Both the position numbers and the translations under genes were made by a program. From Planctomicrobium piriforme (GTDB lineage: Bacteria > Planctomycetota > Planctomycetia > Pirellulales > UBA1268), in the NCBI GenBank assembly GCA_945869735.1, contig CAMBPQ010000014.1, forward strand, positions 1 to 59,550: a stretch of 59,550 bases of DNA. The letters are read 5' to 3'. Position 1 is the stretch's first letter. Each line of letters opens with the position of its first letter. Shown in pieces: positions 52,705 to 59,550 of this stretch. The notes under the pieces were generated by a model. It worked only from the letters and a program-made list of their open reading frames with translations. It did not search any database and had not been told where the DNA came from.

Positions 52705-53946
52705 TCACGCCGGCTTCGTGGCCGCGATCAAAAACATCGGATTGATCGCTTCGAAGCGGATGCGGTCGAGTTGCTCGATGCCTCGGGCGATGTTCACCAT
52801 CCAGTAGGCGGCGTCGCCCGACCTCGCCCGCAGGAGCGCATGCACGGCGGCGAGGTTCTCGATGCTGTTGCACGCGGTCACGAGCCGACCACCCGACTTC
52901 AGCCGTTCCCACGCCTGCTCGACGAGCATGGCAACGTCACGGCCGCTGCCACCCACGTAGATCGCATCGGGGTCGGGCAGCGACAGCCAGGCCTCGGGGG
53001 CCCGGCCGAGTACCGGATGAAGGTTCGTCACGCCAAACCGGGCGGCATTCTCACGAATCAGCGAGTGGTCGTCGGGATCCATCTCGATCGCGTACACAAC
53101 GCCGTCACGGGCGATCCGCGCCGCCTCGAGGCCGACCGACCCGCTGCCGGCACCCACGTCCCACATCATGCTTGTTGTCTGCAGACCCAGCTCGGCGAGC
53201 GCCAGCGACCGCACCTCGGAGGGCGTGAGCAGGCCGCGTTTTGGCCGCGACTGGAGGAAGCACTCGTCCGGATTCCCAAACAGCCTCGTGCCCACGTGCC
53301 CCGGCTTGTCGGCGACCCGGGCCTTGCGGACGAGAATCATCACGTTGGGCGAGGCGAATGAATCTTTGGCGATCTCGGCAAGGCTGCCCTGCGTGACACG
53401 CTCATCAGGTGAGCCAAGATTCTCGCAGACGTAGGCTTGAAAGGAATCGATGCCCTCGTCGAGCAAGGCCCGGGCCACGGCTGGTGCCGGCCATTGATCG
53501 CTCGTGAACAGCCCCGCCGTGTCGCTCGATCGTACGCGGTCGATGACCCGCTCGATCGATTGGCCGGCAAGATTGGCGAGAAAGGCCTCCTCCCACGACT
53601 CCTTCACACGTGCGAACGCCAGTTGCATGCTGCTGACGTGCGGCACGACCTCGAAGCGGTCTTTGCCAAGCTTCGAGCAGACATAGCGAGCCGTGCCGTA
53701 GAAGAGCGGGTCGCCTGACGCGAGCACCACGATTCGCTTCGATGCTCCAGCCTCGATCCGCTCGACGAGTTCCTCGAGATTCGAGGCTGGCACCAGTCGC
53801 GACCGCAGTCCCGCAGGCATGAGTTGGGCGCACGATTCGGGACCCACCAACACGTCGGCAGCCTCTACGAGCCTGCGGGCATGGGCTGTCATGCCCTCGA
53901 CGCCGTCGTCGCCGATACCGACGATATGGACCTTCTCCGCAGCCAC
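52705..53946 (-). CDS. cobL: Precorrin-6Y/cobalt-precorrin methyltransferase-decarboxylase (CbiE-CbiT fusion, CobL)
   Basis: A 413-aa fusion. Residues 1-200 are the CbiE tetrapyrrole methylase (VHIVGIGDDGVEGMTAHA, VVLASGDPLFYGTARYVCSK) and residues 225-400 the CbiT Rossmann methyltransferase (DVGAGSGSVGLEAARIA, YAIEMDPD). Together they methylate C5 and C15 and decarboxylate the C12 acetate in corrin synthesis. GTG start at 53946. No other cobalamin gene is visible in the window, so this copy is an outlier inside a redox/thiol operon; complete cobalamin synthesis cannot be claimed. It follows the iron-sulfur gene by 54 bases. Confidence 0.9.
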   Translation of the reverse strand: MAAEKVHIVGIGDDGVEGMTAHARRLVEAADVLVGPESCAQLMPAGLRSRLVPASNLEELVERIEAGASKRIVVLASGDPLFYGTARYVCSKLGKDRFEVVPHVSSMQLAFARVKESWEEAFLANLAGQSIERVIDRVRSSDTAGLFTSDQWPAPAVARALLDEGIDSFQAYVCENLGSPDERVTQGSLAEIAKDSFASPNVMILVRKARVADKPGHVGTRLFGNPDECFLQSRPKRGLLTPSEVRSLALAELGLQTTSMMWDVGAGSGSVGLEAARIARDGVVYAIEMDPDDHSLIRENAARFGVTNLHPVLGRAPEAWLSLPDPDAIYVGGSGRDVAMLVEQAWERLKSGGRLVTACNSIENLAAVHALLRARSGDAAYWMVNIARGIEQLDRIRFEAINPMFLIAATKPA

Positions 53947-54000
53947 GACAATGGTGTCCTCTGGGAAGCCCCGACGGCAGCCGTCAGGCCGCGGTGCCGA

Positions 54001-54333
54001 TCAGGCCTGAAACGAACTGCCACATCCGCAGCTCTTCTTCGCGTTCGGATTGATGAACGTGAAGCCGCGCTTGTCGATCCCCTCGTGGAAGTCGAGCGTC
54101 GTGCCGTCGAGGAACAGATCGCTCTTCTTGTCGACCACCACGGCCACACCGTGCTGGTCCGACTTCGTGTCGGCCTTCACGTCGAACTGCGTGTCGAAGC
54201 CGAGCGAATAGCTGAAGCCACTACAGCCGCCGCCGGCAACGCCCACGCGGAGCACCGTGGCCGGATCGAGCTTCTGCTCGGTGATGATTTTCTTGACCTC
54301 GCTGGCTGCCTTCTCAGTGATCATGACCGACAT
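54001..54333 (-). CDS. Iron-sulfur cluster insertion/assembly protein (IscA/ErpA/HesB)
   Basis: A 110-aa A-type carrier that delivers Fe-S clusters to apo-proteins. All three ligands are present: GGGCSGFSY with the first Cys (about 37), and CGCGSSF with the last two near the C-terminus. The start at 54333 ([10 protein letters not shown]) has AGGAGGATT upstream. It sits 137 bases downstream of iscS on the same strand and 54 bases before the CbiET gene. No IscU scaffold is adjacent. Confidence 0.93.
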   Translation of the reverse strand: MSVMITEKAASEVKKIITEQKLDPATVLRVGVAGGGCSGFSYSLGFDTQFDVKADTKSDQHGVAVVVDKKSDLFLDGTTLDFHEGIDKRGFTFINPNAKKSCGCGSSFQA

Positions 54334-54470
54334 GGGCTGAATCCTCCTACTGACCTGTTTCGTCGAGGATCGCTTTCTCGCTGATCCCGATGAGTTAATA
54401 GTATCCCACTGCTGCCGACACGGAAAGCCCTCTGCGTAAGCCGTGGGGACTGCATCCCATGCCCCGAAGC
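54334..54470. other. Spacer between iscA-type and iscS genes
   Basis: 137 bases separating two same-strand genes. The AT-rich GAGTTAATAGTATCC near 54391-54405 could be part of an iscA promoter, but no matching -35 is evident. No IscR-like palindrome and no hairpin followed by a T-run is visible. Confidence 0.35.
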
Positions 54471-55679
54471 CTATATCGCCCGCAAACCTGCAACACCGGC
54501 TGCGATCCGGCGGGCGGCTTCATCCACCTCGTTTTCGGTCGTAAACCGTGACAGTCCAAACCGTAGGCTGGCCCGAGCCTGGTCCTCCGAGAGCCCGAGG
54601 GCCAAGAGCACGTGGCTCGGCCGTGGGCTCTCCGACGAGCAGGCGCTGCCGGAACTCACCGCCAGGCCCTCGCCGGACAGGGTCGCGAGTAGCGACTGGC
54701 CGTCAACACCAGGAATATGAACGTTGAGATTGTTGACGAGCCGCACCGCAGCGCGACCGCCATCATCGGCGTCGATCGCGGGGCCGTTGATCGCGACATC
54801 GGGGACCGTGTCCACGAGCGCCTCCCAGAGCCGATCGCGGAGCCGCCGCATCTGCGGCCCCTCTTCGGCAAGTCCTTCGTTGGCGAGCCGCGCTGCCTCC
54901 GCAAGCCCCACGATCGCCGGCACGTCGAGCGTGCCGCTCCGCATGCCCCGCTCCTGGCCGCCGCCGAACACGAGCGGATCAACGCGAACCGCCCGGCCGC
55001 GACGGCGGACGTAGAGCGCTCCCACGCCTTTCGGCCCGTGGAACTTATGGCCCGAGAAACTCGCGAGGTCCGCGCCGATCGCATCGACATCAACTTTCAT
55101 CCGCCCAAGAGCCTGCGCGGAGTCGACATGAAGCATCGCCCCCTCCGCATGCACGCGGTCGGCGATCGCTGCGACCTCCTGCACCACGCCGATCTCGTTA
55201 TTGGCCAGGAGCACCGACACGAGAAAGGTGTCGGGCCGCAGCGCCGCGTCGAGGTCGGCCAGTCGGATCCGGCCGGGCACGCCGGGATCATCCTGACCGA
55301 CCACCGGCAGCCGCGTGACGGCGAAGCCTTCGCGTTCCAGGTGTTCGATCGGATCGAGGATGGCGTGGTGCTCGGTGGCGATCGTGATCACATGGCCCCG
55401 CGAGATGCCTTCCGTCCGGCCGCGGATGCGAGACGCCGTGCCGAGGATTGCGAGGTTCGCGCTCTCGGTGGCCCCACTCGTGAACACGATCTCGTTGGCC
55501 CGGGCCCCGATCGCCGCCGCAAACACCTCGCGCGAGGCATCGACTTTCACCCGCGCCTCGCGGCCCAGCTCATGGGTCACGCTGCCGGCGTTGCCGTAGC
55601 GGTCGGTGAGCCACGGCAGCATCGTCTCAAGCACCCGCGGATCGAGCCGGGTCGTGGCGTGGTTGTCGAGATAGATCAC
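54471..55679 (-). CDS. iscS: Cysteine desulfurase (NifS/IscS)
   Basis: A 402-aa PLP enzyme that takes sulfur from cysteine for Fe-S clusters and tRNA thiolation. The GTG start at 55679 begins directly at the conserved [16 protein letters not shown]. Further motifs: [13 protein letters not shown], the His in [21 protein letters not shown], the PLP-lysine in [13 protein letters not shown] (about 205) and the mobile catalytic Cys in SSGSACSS (about 330). The upstream frame overlaps the NUDIX gene and lacks conservation. It runs with queA and NUDIX upstream, and iscA-type downstream. Confidence 0.95.
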   Translation of the reverse strand: MIYLDNHATTRLDPRVLETMLPWLTDRYGNAGSVTHELGREARVKVDASREVFAAAIGARANEIVFTSGATESANLAILGTASRIRGRTEGISRGHVITIATEHHAILDPIEHLEREGFAVTRLPVVGQDDPGVPGRIRLADLDAALRPDTFLVSVLLANNEIGVVQEVAAIADRVHAEGAMLHVDSAQALGRMKVDVDAIGADLASFSGHKFHGPKGVGALYVRRRGRAVRVDPLVFGGGQERGMRSGTLDVPAIVGLAEAARLANEGLAEEGPQMRRLRDRLWEALVDTVPDVAINGPAIDADDGGRAAVRLVNNLNVHIPGVDGQSLLATLSGEGLAVSSGSACSSESPRPSHVLLALGLSEDQARASLRFGLSRFTTENEVDEAARRIAAGVAGLRAI

Positions 55680-55716
55680 GGCCGCGTCGCACCTAAAGTG
55701 CCTGGAACGTTTTCGA

Positions 55717-56346
55717 TCAGTCCAGCCTACCCTCGCGGAGCGCGTCGAGTGTGATCTGCGACCAGGTCTCGAACCGCTCGCGGTCGGCGAGCAGCGACTC
55801 AAGCGTCTCGAAGCCGCACTCCACCAGCTCGCTCTCCCGCGACGCGACGCCGGGACGCTCCAACTCCAGCACGTGGACGATCCCCAGGTGCACCCTGCCC
55901 ACCGCGTTGGAGTCGTCGTTGATCAGCCCGACGCACCGTGACGTCCACCCGCCGTCGATCGCGATCTCCTCGGTGATCTCCCGCCGCATGCCGGCCTCGT
56001 AGGAAGTGTTGTCGCCGTGCTCGCCGTCGATACTCGAGATGTGGCCGCCGATCCCGACCGAACGCTTCGCCCGCAGGCGGGCCTCGCTCTGGCCGCCACC
56101 CCGTGTGTAGGCGAAGTAGTGCGGCGTGCCAGCGGCATCCCGCCACGAAAGCACGCAGTATGGGATCAACTGCTTGAGTGACGGGTCTTCCTCGACGGTC
56201 GCCCGCGGCCGCCACGAGGTGTGGGCGGGATCGAGCAGCGCCGAGAGATAGGCCGCGGTGTCGCCGCAAAAGCCCTGAAACTCCCCTACCGTCTCGAACA
56301 GCGACCGCGGCACTACGAGCACATCTTCCTGCGGAATCATCGACAT
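55717..56346 (-). CDS. NUDIX-domain hydrolase
   Basis: A 209-aa protein. The Nudix box is spread over about 95-125: GGHISSIDGEHGDNTSYEAG then MRREITEEIAI, retaining the glutamates that bind metal. A conserved N-terminal region (VPRSLFETVGEFQGFCGD) precedes it. YCVLSWRDAAGTPHYFAYTRGGGQSEARL resembles the larger NUDIX phosphoesterases with an extra N-terminal domain. Hydrolyses nucleoside diphosphate-X compounds; which is unknown. Starts at 56346 or 56340. It lies 24 bases downstream of queA and 37 bases before iscS. Confidence 0.88.
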   Translation of the reverse strand: MSMIPQEDVLVVPRSLFETVGEFQGFCGDTAAYLSALLDPAHTSWRPRATVEEDPSLKQLIPYCVLSWRDAAGTPHYFAYTRGGGQSEARLRAKRSVGIGGHISSIDGEHGDNTSYEAGMRREITEEIAIDGGWTSRCVGLINDDSNAVGRVHLGIVHVLELERPGVASRESELVECGFETLESLLADRERFETWSQITLDALREGRLD

Positions 56347-56370
56347 CCCTTTCTGCCCGGCGGCGGCTCG

Positions 56371-57462
56371 TCACACGATCAGCATCGCGTCACCGTAGCT
56401 GAGCATCCGGTAGCGTTCACGGATCGCCTCGGCGTAGGCACGCATCACAAGGTCCCGCGAGGCAAATGCCGACACGAGGACCATGAGGGTTGTCCGCGGC
56501 ATGTGGAAGTTCGTCAACAGGCCGTCGACCACCTGGAACGGAAACCCGGGTTTGATGAACAGATCCGTCGGCCCGGACCAGGGCGAGAGCGTGCCCCCGA
56601 GGGCCGCGGCCTCGAGCGTCCGCACGGCCGTCGTGCCCACGGCGATGACGCGGCCGCCTCTGGCCTTCGTGCTGCGAACGGCGTCGATTGTCTCCGCCGG
56701 ACACTCGCACCACTCGGAGTGCATCAGATGGTCGTCGAGCCGCTCGGCCGTGATCGGCCGAAACGTGCCAAGGCCCACGTGGAGTGTGACTGTGGCCCGC
56801 GCGATGCCGCGGCCCGTGAGCGCCGCGAAAATCTCGTCGGTGAAGTGCAGGCCCGCGGTCGGCGCCGCGGCCGAGCCCGCGGCACGGGCGAACACGGTCT
56901 GGTAGCGGTCAAGGTCGCCTGCGTGCTCGACACCGCCGCGGATGTAGCCCGGCAGCGGCACACGGCCCACCCGCAGGAGCACCGCCTCCGCGGGTTCCGC
57001 CGCGGCCCCGCCGAGCGGCCGCGCAAGCCACGCCCCACCTTCGGCCCGGCCGAGGAGTTCGAGCGGGTCGGCATCCGTCCCATCGCGGCCGGTGAGCACG
57101 ATCCGCTCGCCCACCTCGGGTCGGCCACGAGTCTGGGCGAGTACGACCCACGCGCCGGCATGCGGCCCGACGGCCTCGCGTCGCAGGAAGAGCCCTTCCC
57201 ACTTGCCGCCGGTCGCGGCCCGCCGACCTACAAGCCGCGCCGGCACGACTTTCGTGTCGTTGACCACGAGCAGATCGCCGGCGGCGAGCAGCTCGGGCAG
57301 ATCACGAAGGGTTCGATGCGCAAGCGAGCCGTCGGCCCGGTTCACGACGAGTAGCCGCGCCGCAGCTCGGTCGGCGAGCGGCTCCTGCGCGATCAGCACG
57401 TGCGGCAGGTCATAGACGTATGAGGCGGCGGCGTGGAGGTCGGGCTCAGTCATTCGCGCCAT
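56371..57462 (-). CDS. queA: S-adenosylmethionine:tRNA ribosyltransferase-isomerase
   Basis: A 363-aa enzyme that moves the ribosyl part of SAM onto preQ1-tRNA to give epoxyqueuosine. Signatures: YDLPHVLIAQEPLADRAAARLLV, NDTKVVPARL (about 65), GRVPLPGYI, DLDRYQTVFA, AAPTAGLHFT, LHVGLGTFRPI and the C-terminal LLTNFHMPRTTLMVLVSAF. The start could be 57462 or 57453; neither has a strong ribosome site. No other queuosine gene is nearby. It is divergent from rsmH and first in the long leftward run that includes iscS. Confidence 0.94.
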   Translation of the reverse strand: MARMTEPDLHAAASYVYDLPHVLIAQEPLADRAAARLLVVNRADGSLAHRTLRDLPELLAAGDLLVVNDTKVVPARLVGRRAATGGKWEGLFLRREAVGPHAGAWVVLAQTRGRPEVGERIVLTGRDGTDADPLELLGRAEGGAWLARPLGGAAAEPAEAVLLRVGRVPLPGYIRGGVEHAGDLDRYQTVFARAAGSAAAPTAGLHFTDEIFAALTGRGIARATVTLHVGLGTFRPITAERLDDHLMHSEWCECPAETIDAVRSTKARGGRVIAVGTTAVRTLEAAALGGTLSPWSGPTDLFIKPGFPFQVVDGLLTNFHMPRTTLMVLVSAFASRDLVMRAYAEAIRERYRMLSYGDAMLIV

Positions 57463-57545
57463 GGTAGCGTCGAAATCTCGGCACACGAACTGCGAAGCCC
57501 GCGAGGCTTTTTCGCCGCGTGCTGCGGCTGGTAGAGTTCAGGCAC

Positions 57546-58451
57546 ATGTCGTCGTCCAGCATCCACACCAGCGTGCTTCCTGCCGAGGTCTTGGCGTATC
57601 TGGCGATCGAACCGGGCATGACCGTGGTCGACGGCACCCTCGGCGGCGGCGGCCACACGCGGCTGATGGTGGAGGCCGTCGGCCCCACCGGCCGTGTGAT
57701 CGCCCTCGACCGCGATCCCGCGGCGATCGAGCGGGGGGCACGCGAACTGGCCGGCAAGCCGATCCGATTCGCGCAGGCAAACTTCTGCGATCTTCCGGAG
57801 GTGCTCGACGCCGTGGAGCTCAAACGTGTCGATCGGGTGCTGCTCGACGTCGGGCTCTCCAGCGACCAACTCGCCGACCACACGCGGGGCTTCTCGTTCG
57901 ACTCCGACGGGCCGCTCGACCTCCGCTTCGATCCCACCGAGGGTGAACCGGCGTGGCGGATGATCAACCGCCTCCGCCCCGAAACGCTCGCCGACATCAT
58001 CTACGAGTTCGGCGAGGAACGCTTCAGCCGCCGGATCGCGCGGCGGATCGCCGACGCCCGCGGACTGACGCCGATCCGTTCTTCACGCGATCTCGCACGG
58101 GTCGTCATGTCGGCCGTTCCGCGAAAGAAAACGCCGTCACGGATCCACCCCGCCACGCGCACATTCCAGGCGCTGCGGATCGCCGTCAACGAGGAGCTCA
58201 AGTCGCTGCGGATCGCCCTCGAACGGATTCCGGCCTGCCTCTCACCAGGTGGCCGGCTGGCCGTGATCTCGTTTCACTCGCTGGAAGACCGGCTGGTGAA
58301 GGAGGCCTTCCGAAACCGGCAAGTCTGGGAAAATCTCACGAAGTCGCCCATCGAGGCGGGCGATGACGAGGTGCTGCGCAACCCCCGCAGTCGGTCGGCG
58401 AAGCTCAGGGCCGCGCAGGTGCTCGACATCGCGCCCGCGACCGAAGAATAG
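57546..58451 (+). CDS. rsmH: 16S rRNA (cytosine(1402)-N4)-methyltransferase
   Basis: A 301-aa SAM-dependent methyltransferase (MraW). Motif I VVDGTLGGGGHTRLM is at about 25-39, followed by ALDRDP, LLDVGLSSDQLAD, FSFDSDGPLDLRFD, the RTFQALRIAVNEEL helix and ISFHSLEDRLVK near the end. It modifies C1402 in the ribosomal P-site. It is usually the second gene of the division-and-cell-wall cluster, followed by ftsL. Here it starts the + strand run and a LysM protein follows. The ATG at 57546 is used; GTG at 57519 would add nine residues. Confidence 0.95.
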   Translation: MSSSSIHTSVLPAEVLAYLAIEPGMTVVDGTLGGGGHTRLMVEAVGPTGRVIALDRDPAAIERGARELAGKPIRFAQANFCDLPEVLDAVELKRVDRVLLDVGLSSDQLADHTRGFSFDSDGPLDLRFDPTEGEPAWRMINRLRPETLADIIYEFGEERFSRRIARRIADARGLTPIRSSRDLARVVMSAVPRKKTPSRIHPATRTFQALRIAVNEELKSLRIALERIPACLSPGGRLAVISFHSLEDRLVKEAFRNRQVWENLTKSPIEAGDDEVLRNPRSRSAKLRAAQVLDIAPATEE

Positions 58452-58566
58452 GCAAGGCTGGCAATCTCGCCGCAGCTCCGGCGGTCTGGCGACGAAGCCA
58501 CTATTTCCGCACAATCCCGCCTCCCCTGATTTCGGGCGCCTGCGCCCAGGGAACCGCCGGACGTTC

Positions 58567-59187
58567 ATGGGACGAGAAACAAAAATATTGCTCGGTCTGC
58601 TGGCCACGCTGGCGGGCATCTTTGTGGGCGTGCTGTCCATGAAGTTGCTCGTGCCACGGCCGCCGGACGGCGCGGGCCCCGACGTTCATGCCGACGTCGC
58701 CGCGACGGAACCGCACGACCTCGTCGAGCCCCCGCAACTCGTGCCGGCCGACGCGCTGCTCGCGTCGACTCCGGCGGAGCCAGCGACCACACCCGCGCCT
58801 CGGTTCGAAGCGGCCGCCAAGGGGCACGCAGTTTCTCCTATGGCGCACGACCCATTCGTCGCCCGGGCGTTGCTCGAACAGGCCGACACGCCACTCGCCC
58901 CCGACGACTCAGGTCCACCGGCGGAACTCCTCTCGCCCGCTGTAGCGGCAGCCTACGCGAGGGCGGAGCCTTCGCCCGCCGTCGGTTCAACCTACGTCAC
59001 CCGGCCCGGCGACTCGTGGTGGTCGGTGGCAGAACGCAGCTACGGCGATGGCCGGTTCTACCGCGCGCTCTTCGCATGGAACCGGGCGATCGATCCACGG
59101 GTCTCGCTCGTGCCCGGCACGTCGATCGAGGTCCCGCCCGCCGAGCGGCTGCAGAACGCGTGGCCGGCACTCCTGCCGGCCCACTGA
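58567..59187 (+). CDS. Membrane-anchored LysM-domain protein
   Basis: A 206-aa protein starting at 58567. One membrane helix (ILLGLLATLAGIFVGVLSM, about 7-25), then an Ala/Pro/Asp-rich linker of about 120 residues, then a C-terminal LysM-like fold: TYVTRPGDSWWSVAERSYGD, FYRALFAWN and SLVPGTSIEVPP (about 142-195). LysM domains bind N-acetylglucosamine in peptidoglycan. It sits 115 bases after rsmH, where ftsL usually lies in the division cluster. It is not FtsL-like in sequence. It may anchor wall-related factors to the membrane. Confidence 0.82.
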   Translation: MGRETKILLGLLATLAGIFVGVLSMKLLVPRPPDGAGPDVHADVAATEPHDLVEPPQLVPADALLASTPAEPATTPAPRFEAAAKGHAVSPMAHDPFVARALLEQADTPLAPDDSGPPAELLSPAVAAAYARAEPSPAVGSTYVTRPGDSWWSVAERSYGDGRFYRALFAWNRAIDPRVSLVPGTSIEVPPAERLQNAWPALLPAH

Positions 59188-59248
59188 GACGACAATTCGT
59201 GGAGCAGCCCCACAGCCCGTGATCATGGCGGGGTTTCCGCGCAGCTCA

Positions 59249-59550
59249 AGCCGGGCTGCGGGACGGCATGAGGTTCCTCGCGGGAGTATTTCTCGCCACC
59301 TCAGGCGAGAGTGCATTCGACTGTGGTGTATCGCCGCCACACCAAAGGCAGATGCGCTCAAGGATTCGAAATCCCGCGAGCGACATCCTCAATGCTCGTC
59401 ACGCTCGCGCTTGGGGCTTCTTGAAGGCAGGCACGCTCTCCCGATCGTGAGGAGCCGGGGGTGGCACGCGCAGACGCTGGGGAATCTTTGCGACTCACGA
59501 GCAACGCCCCGTCGGCCAAGCGGGCATCCTGTAGCAAAATCCCCCGGCGG
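59249..59550 (+). repeat. Composite repeat array, copy B6: E-[mini A]-C-D, cut by the window edge
   Basis: Module E (GGCATGAGGTTCCTCGCGGG) at about 59254-59292 is nearly identical to that at 35552. After the mini element A comes a stretch shared with the 35.6 kb copy (AATGCTCGTCACGCTCGCGC), a core C ending TTCTTGAAGG, then D from about 59434 with arms GCTGGGGAATCTTTGC and GCAAAATCCCCCGG, where the window ends. The rest of 59188-59248 shows only a short GC-rich stretch. Confidence 0.85.
59309..59359. repeat. Mini element A: 51 bp made of the two termini only
   Basis: GAGTGCATTCGACTGTGGTG at the left and GAGCGCATCTGCCTTTGGTG (other strand) at the right, separated by only about ten bases. It is what remains if the 120 or so interior bases of element A are deleted, leaving one hairpin. 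It is embedded in composite array B6. Confidence 0.75.

Noticed and set aside
52321-53361. A 346-codon plus-strand open frame
   Set aside because: Antisense to bshB1 and the CbiET fusion; no recognisable domain.
54334-54470. Possible IscR-type or riboswitch element before the iron-sulfur gene
   Set aside because: No palindrome of the expected type and no conserved riboswitch core is visible in the 137 bases.
57495-57513. Hairpin AAGCC-CGCGA-GGCTT followed by TTTT-like bases
   Set aside because: The stem is only five pairs and it lies between two divergent genes, where a terminator would serve no gene end.

Overview
This 59.5 kb, GC-rich window reads as a chromosomal segment of a planctomycete, probably Pirellulales-like. 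That placement is inference from several things taken together: a YidC with a PDZ domain in its periplasmic part, a metal-ABC permease fused to a DtxR-type domain, a diderm envelope set (lpxC, lpxA, OmpH/Skp, a WaaE-like glycosyltransferase), an rsmH followed by a LysM protein where ftsL usually sits, a degenerate planctomycete-style secreted beta-sandwich protein, and large repeat-filled spacers. There are no rRNA or tRNA genes, no CRISPR array and no intact prophage.

Layout. 1-1.5 kb is a scrap zone: the end of an IS3-family element, an antitoxin-like remnant, a decayed secreted-protein gene and two copies of a dispersed repeat. 1.5-5.2 kb holds a lipase-fold hydrolase, a membrane protein and endonuclease IV (nfo). 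5.6-9.5 kb is a four-gene Mn/Zn/Fe-type ABC importer operon (binding lipoprotein, ATPase, permease, permease-DtxR fusion). 9.6-14.4 kb (+) has an acetyltransferase, a paired M16 peptidase (inactive-type then HxxEH subunit) and an ABC-2-type permease. 14.4-20.9 kb (-) is an envelope block: M28-PDZ peptidase, OmpH/Skp, lpxC, lpxA, a Gfo/Idh/MocA dehydrogenase and a small secreted protein. 21-23.6 kb (+) pairs an FHA-GAF histidine kinase with a glycosyltransferase by stop/start overlap. 24.3-28.3 kb has an RluD-type pseudouridine synthase overlapping a TPR-like membrane protein, then a PcrA/Rep helicase. 28.4-33.8 kb (-) is yidC, mnmE and an aldehyde-dehydrogenase-like protein. 33.9-42.2 kb has a metallophosphoesterase, tsaB, pyruvate carboxylase, msrA, a 3-methyladenine glycosylase and ychF. 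42.3-47.8 kb (-) is a TetR-adaptor-RND efflux operon. 48-59 kb has a secreted HAD phosphatase, an IS91 remnant, and a long minus-strand run (queA, NUDIX, iscS, iscA-type, CbiET/CobL, bshB1, two flavoproteins), then rsmH and the LysM protein.

Most unusual is what lies between the genes. Nearly every large spacer is filled by one of two repeat systems. Element A is a roughly 177 bp MITE-like sequence with terminal inverted repeats (GAGCGCATTCGACTT-type). The other is a composite array of modules (E, D, F, C). Its D module carries a long imperfect inverted repeat conserved in all five copies, and its C module is a short GC-rich palindrome-like core. The copies sit mostly between convergent genes, and three element A copies begin exactly on the last base or bases of a gene's stop codon. 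I cannot name either family. They are the best candidates here for something undescribed.
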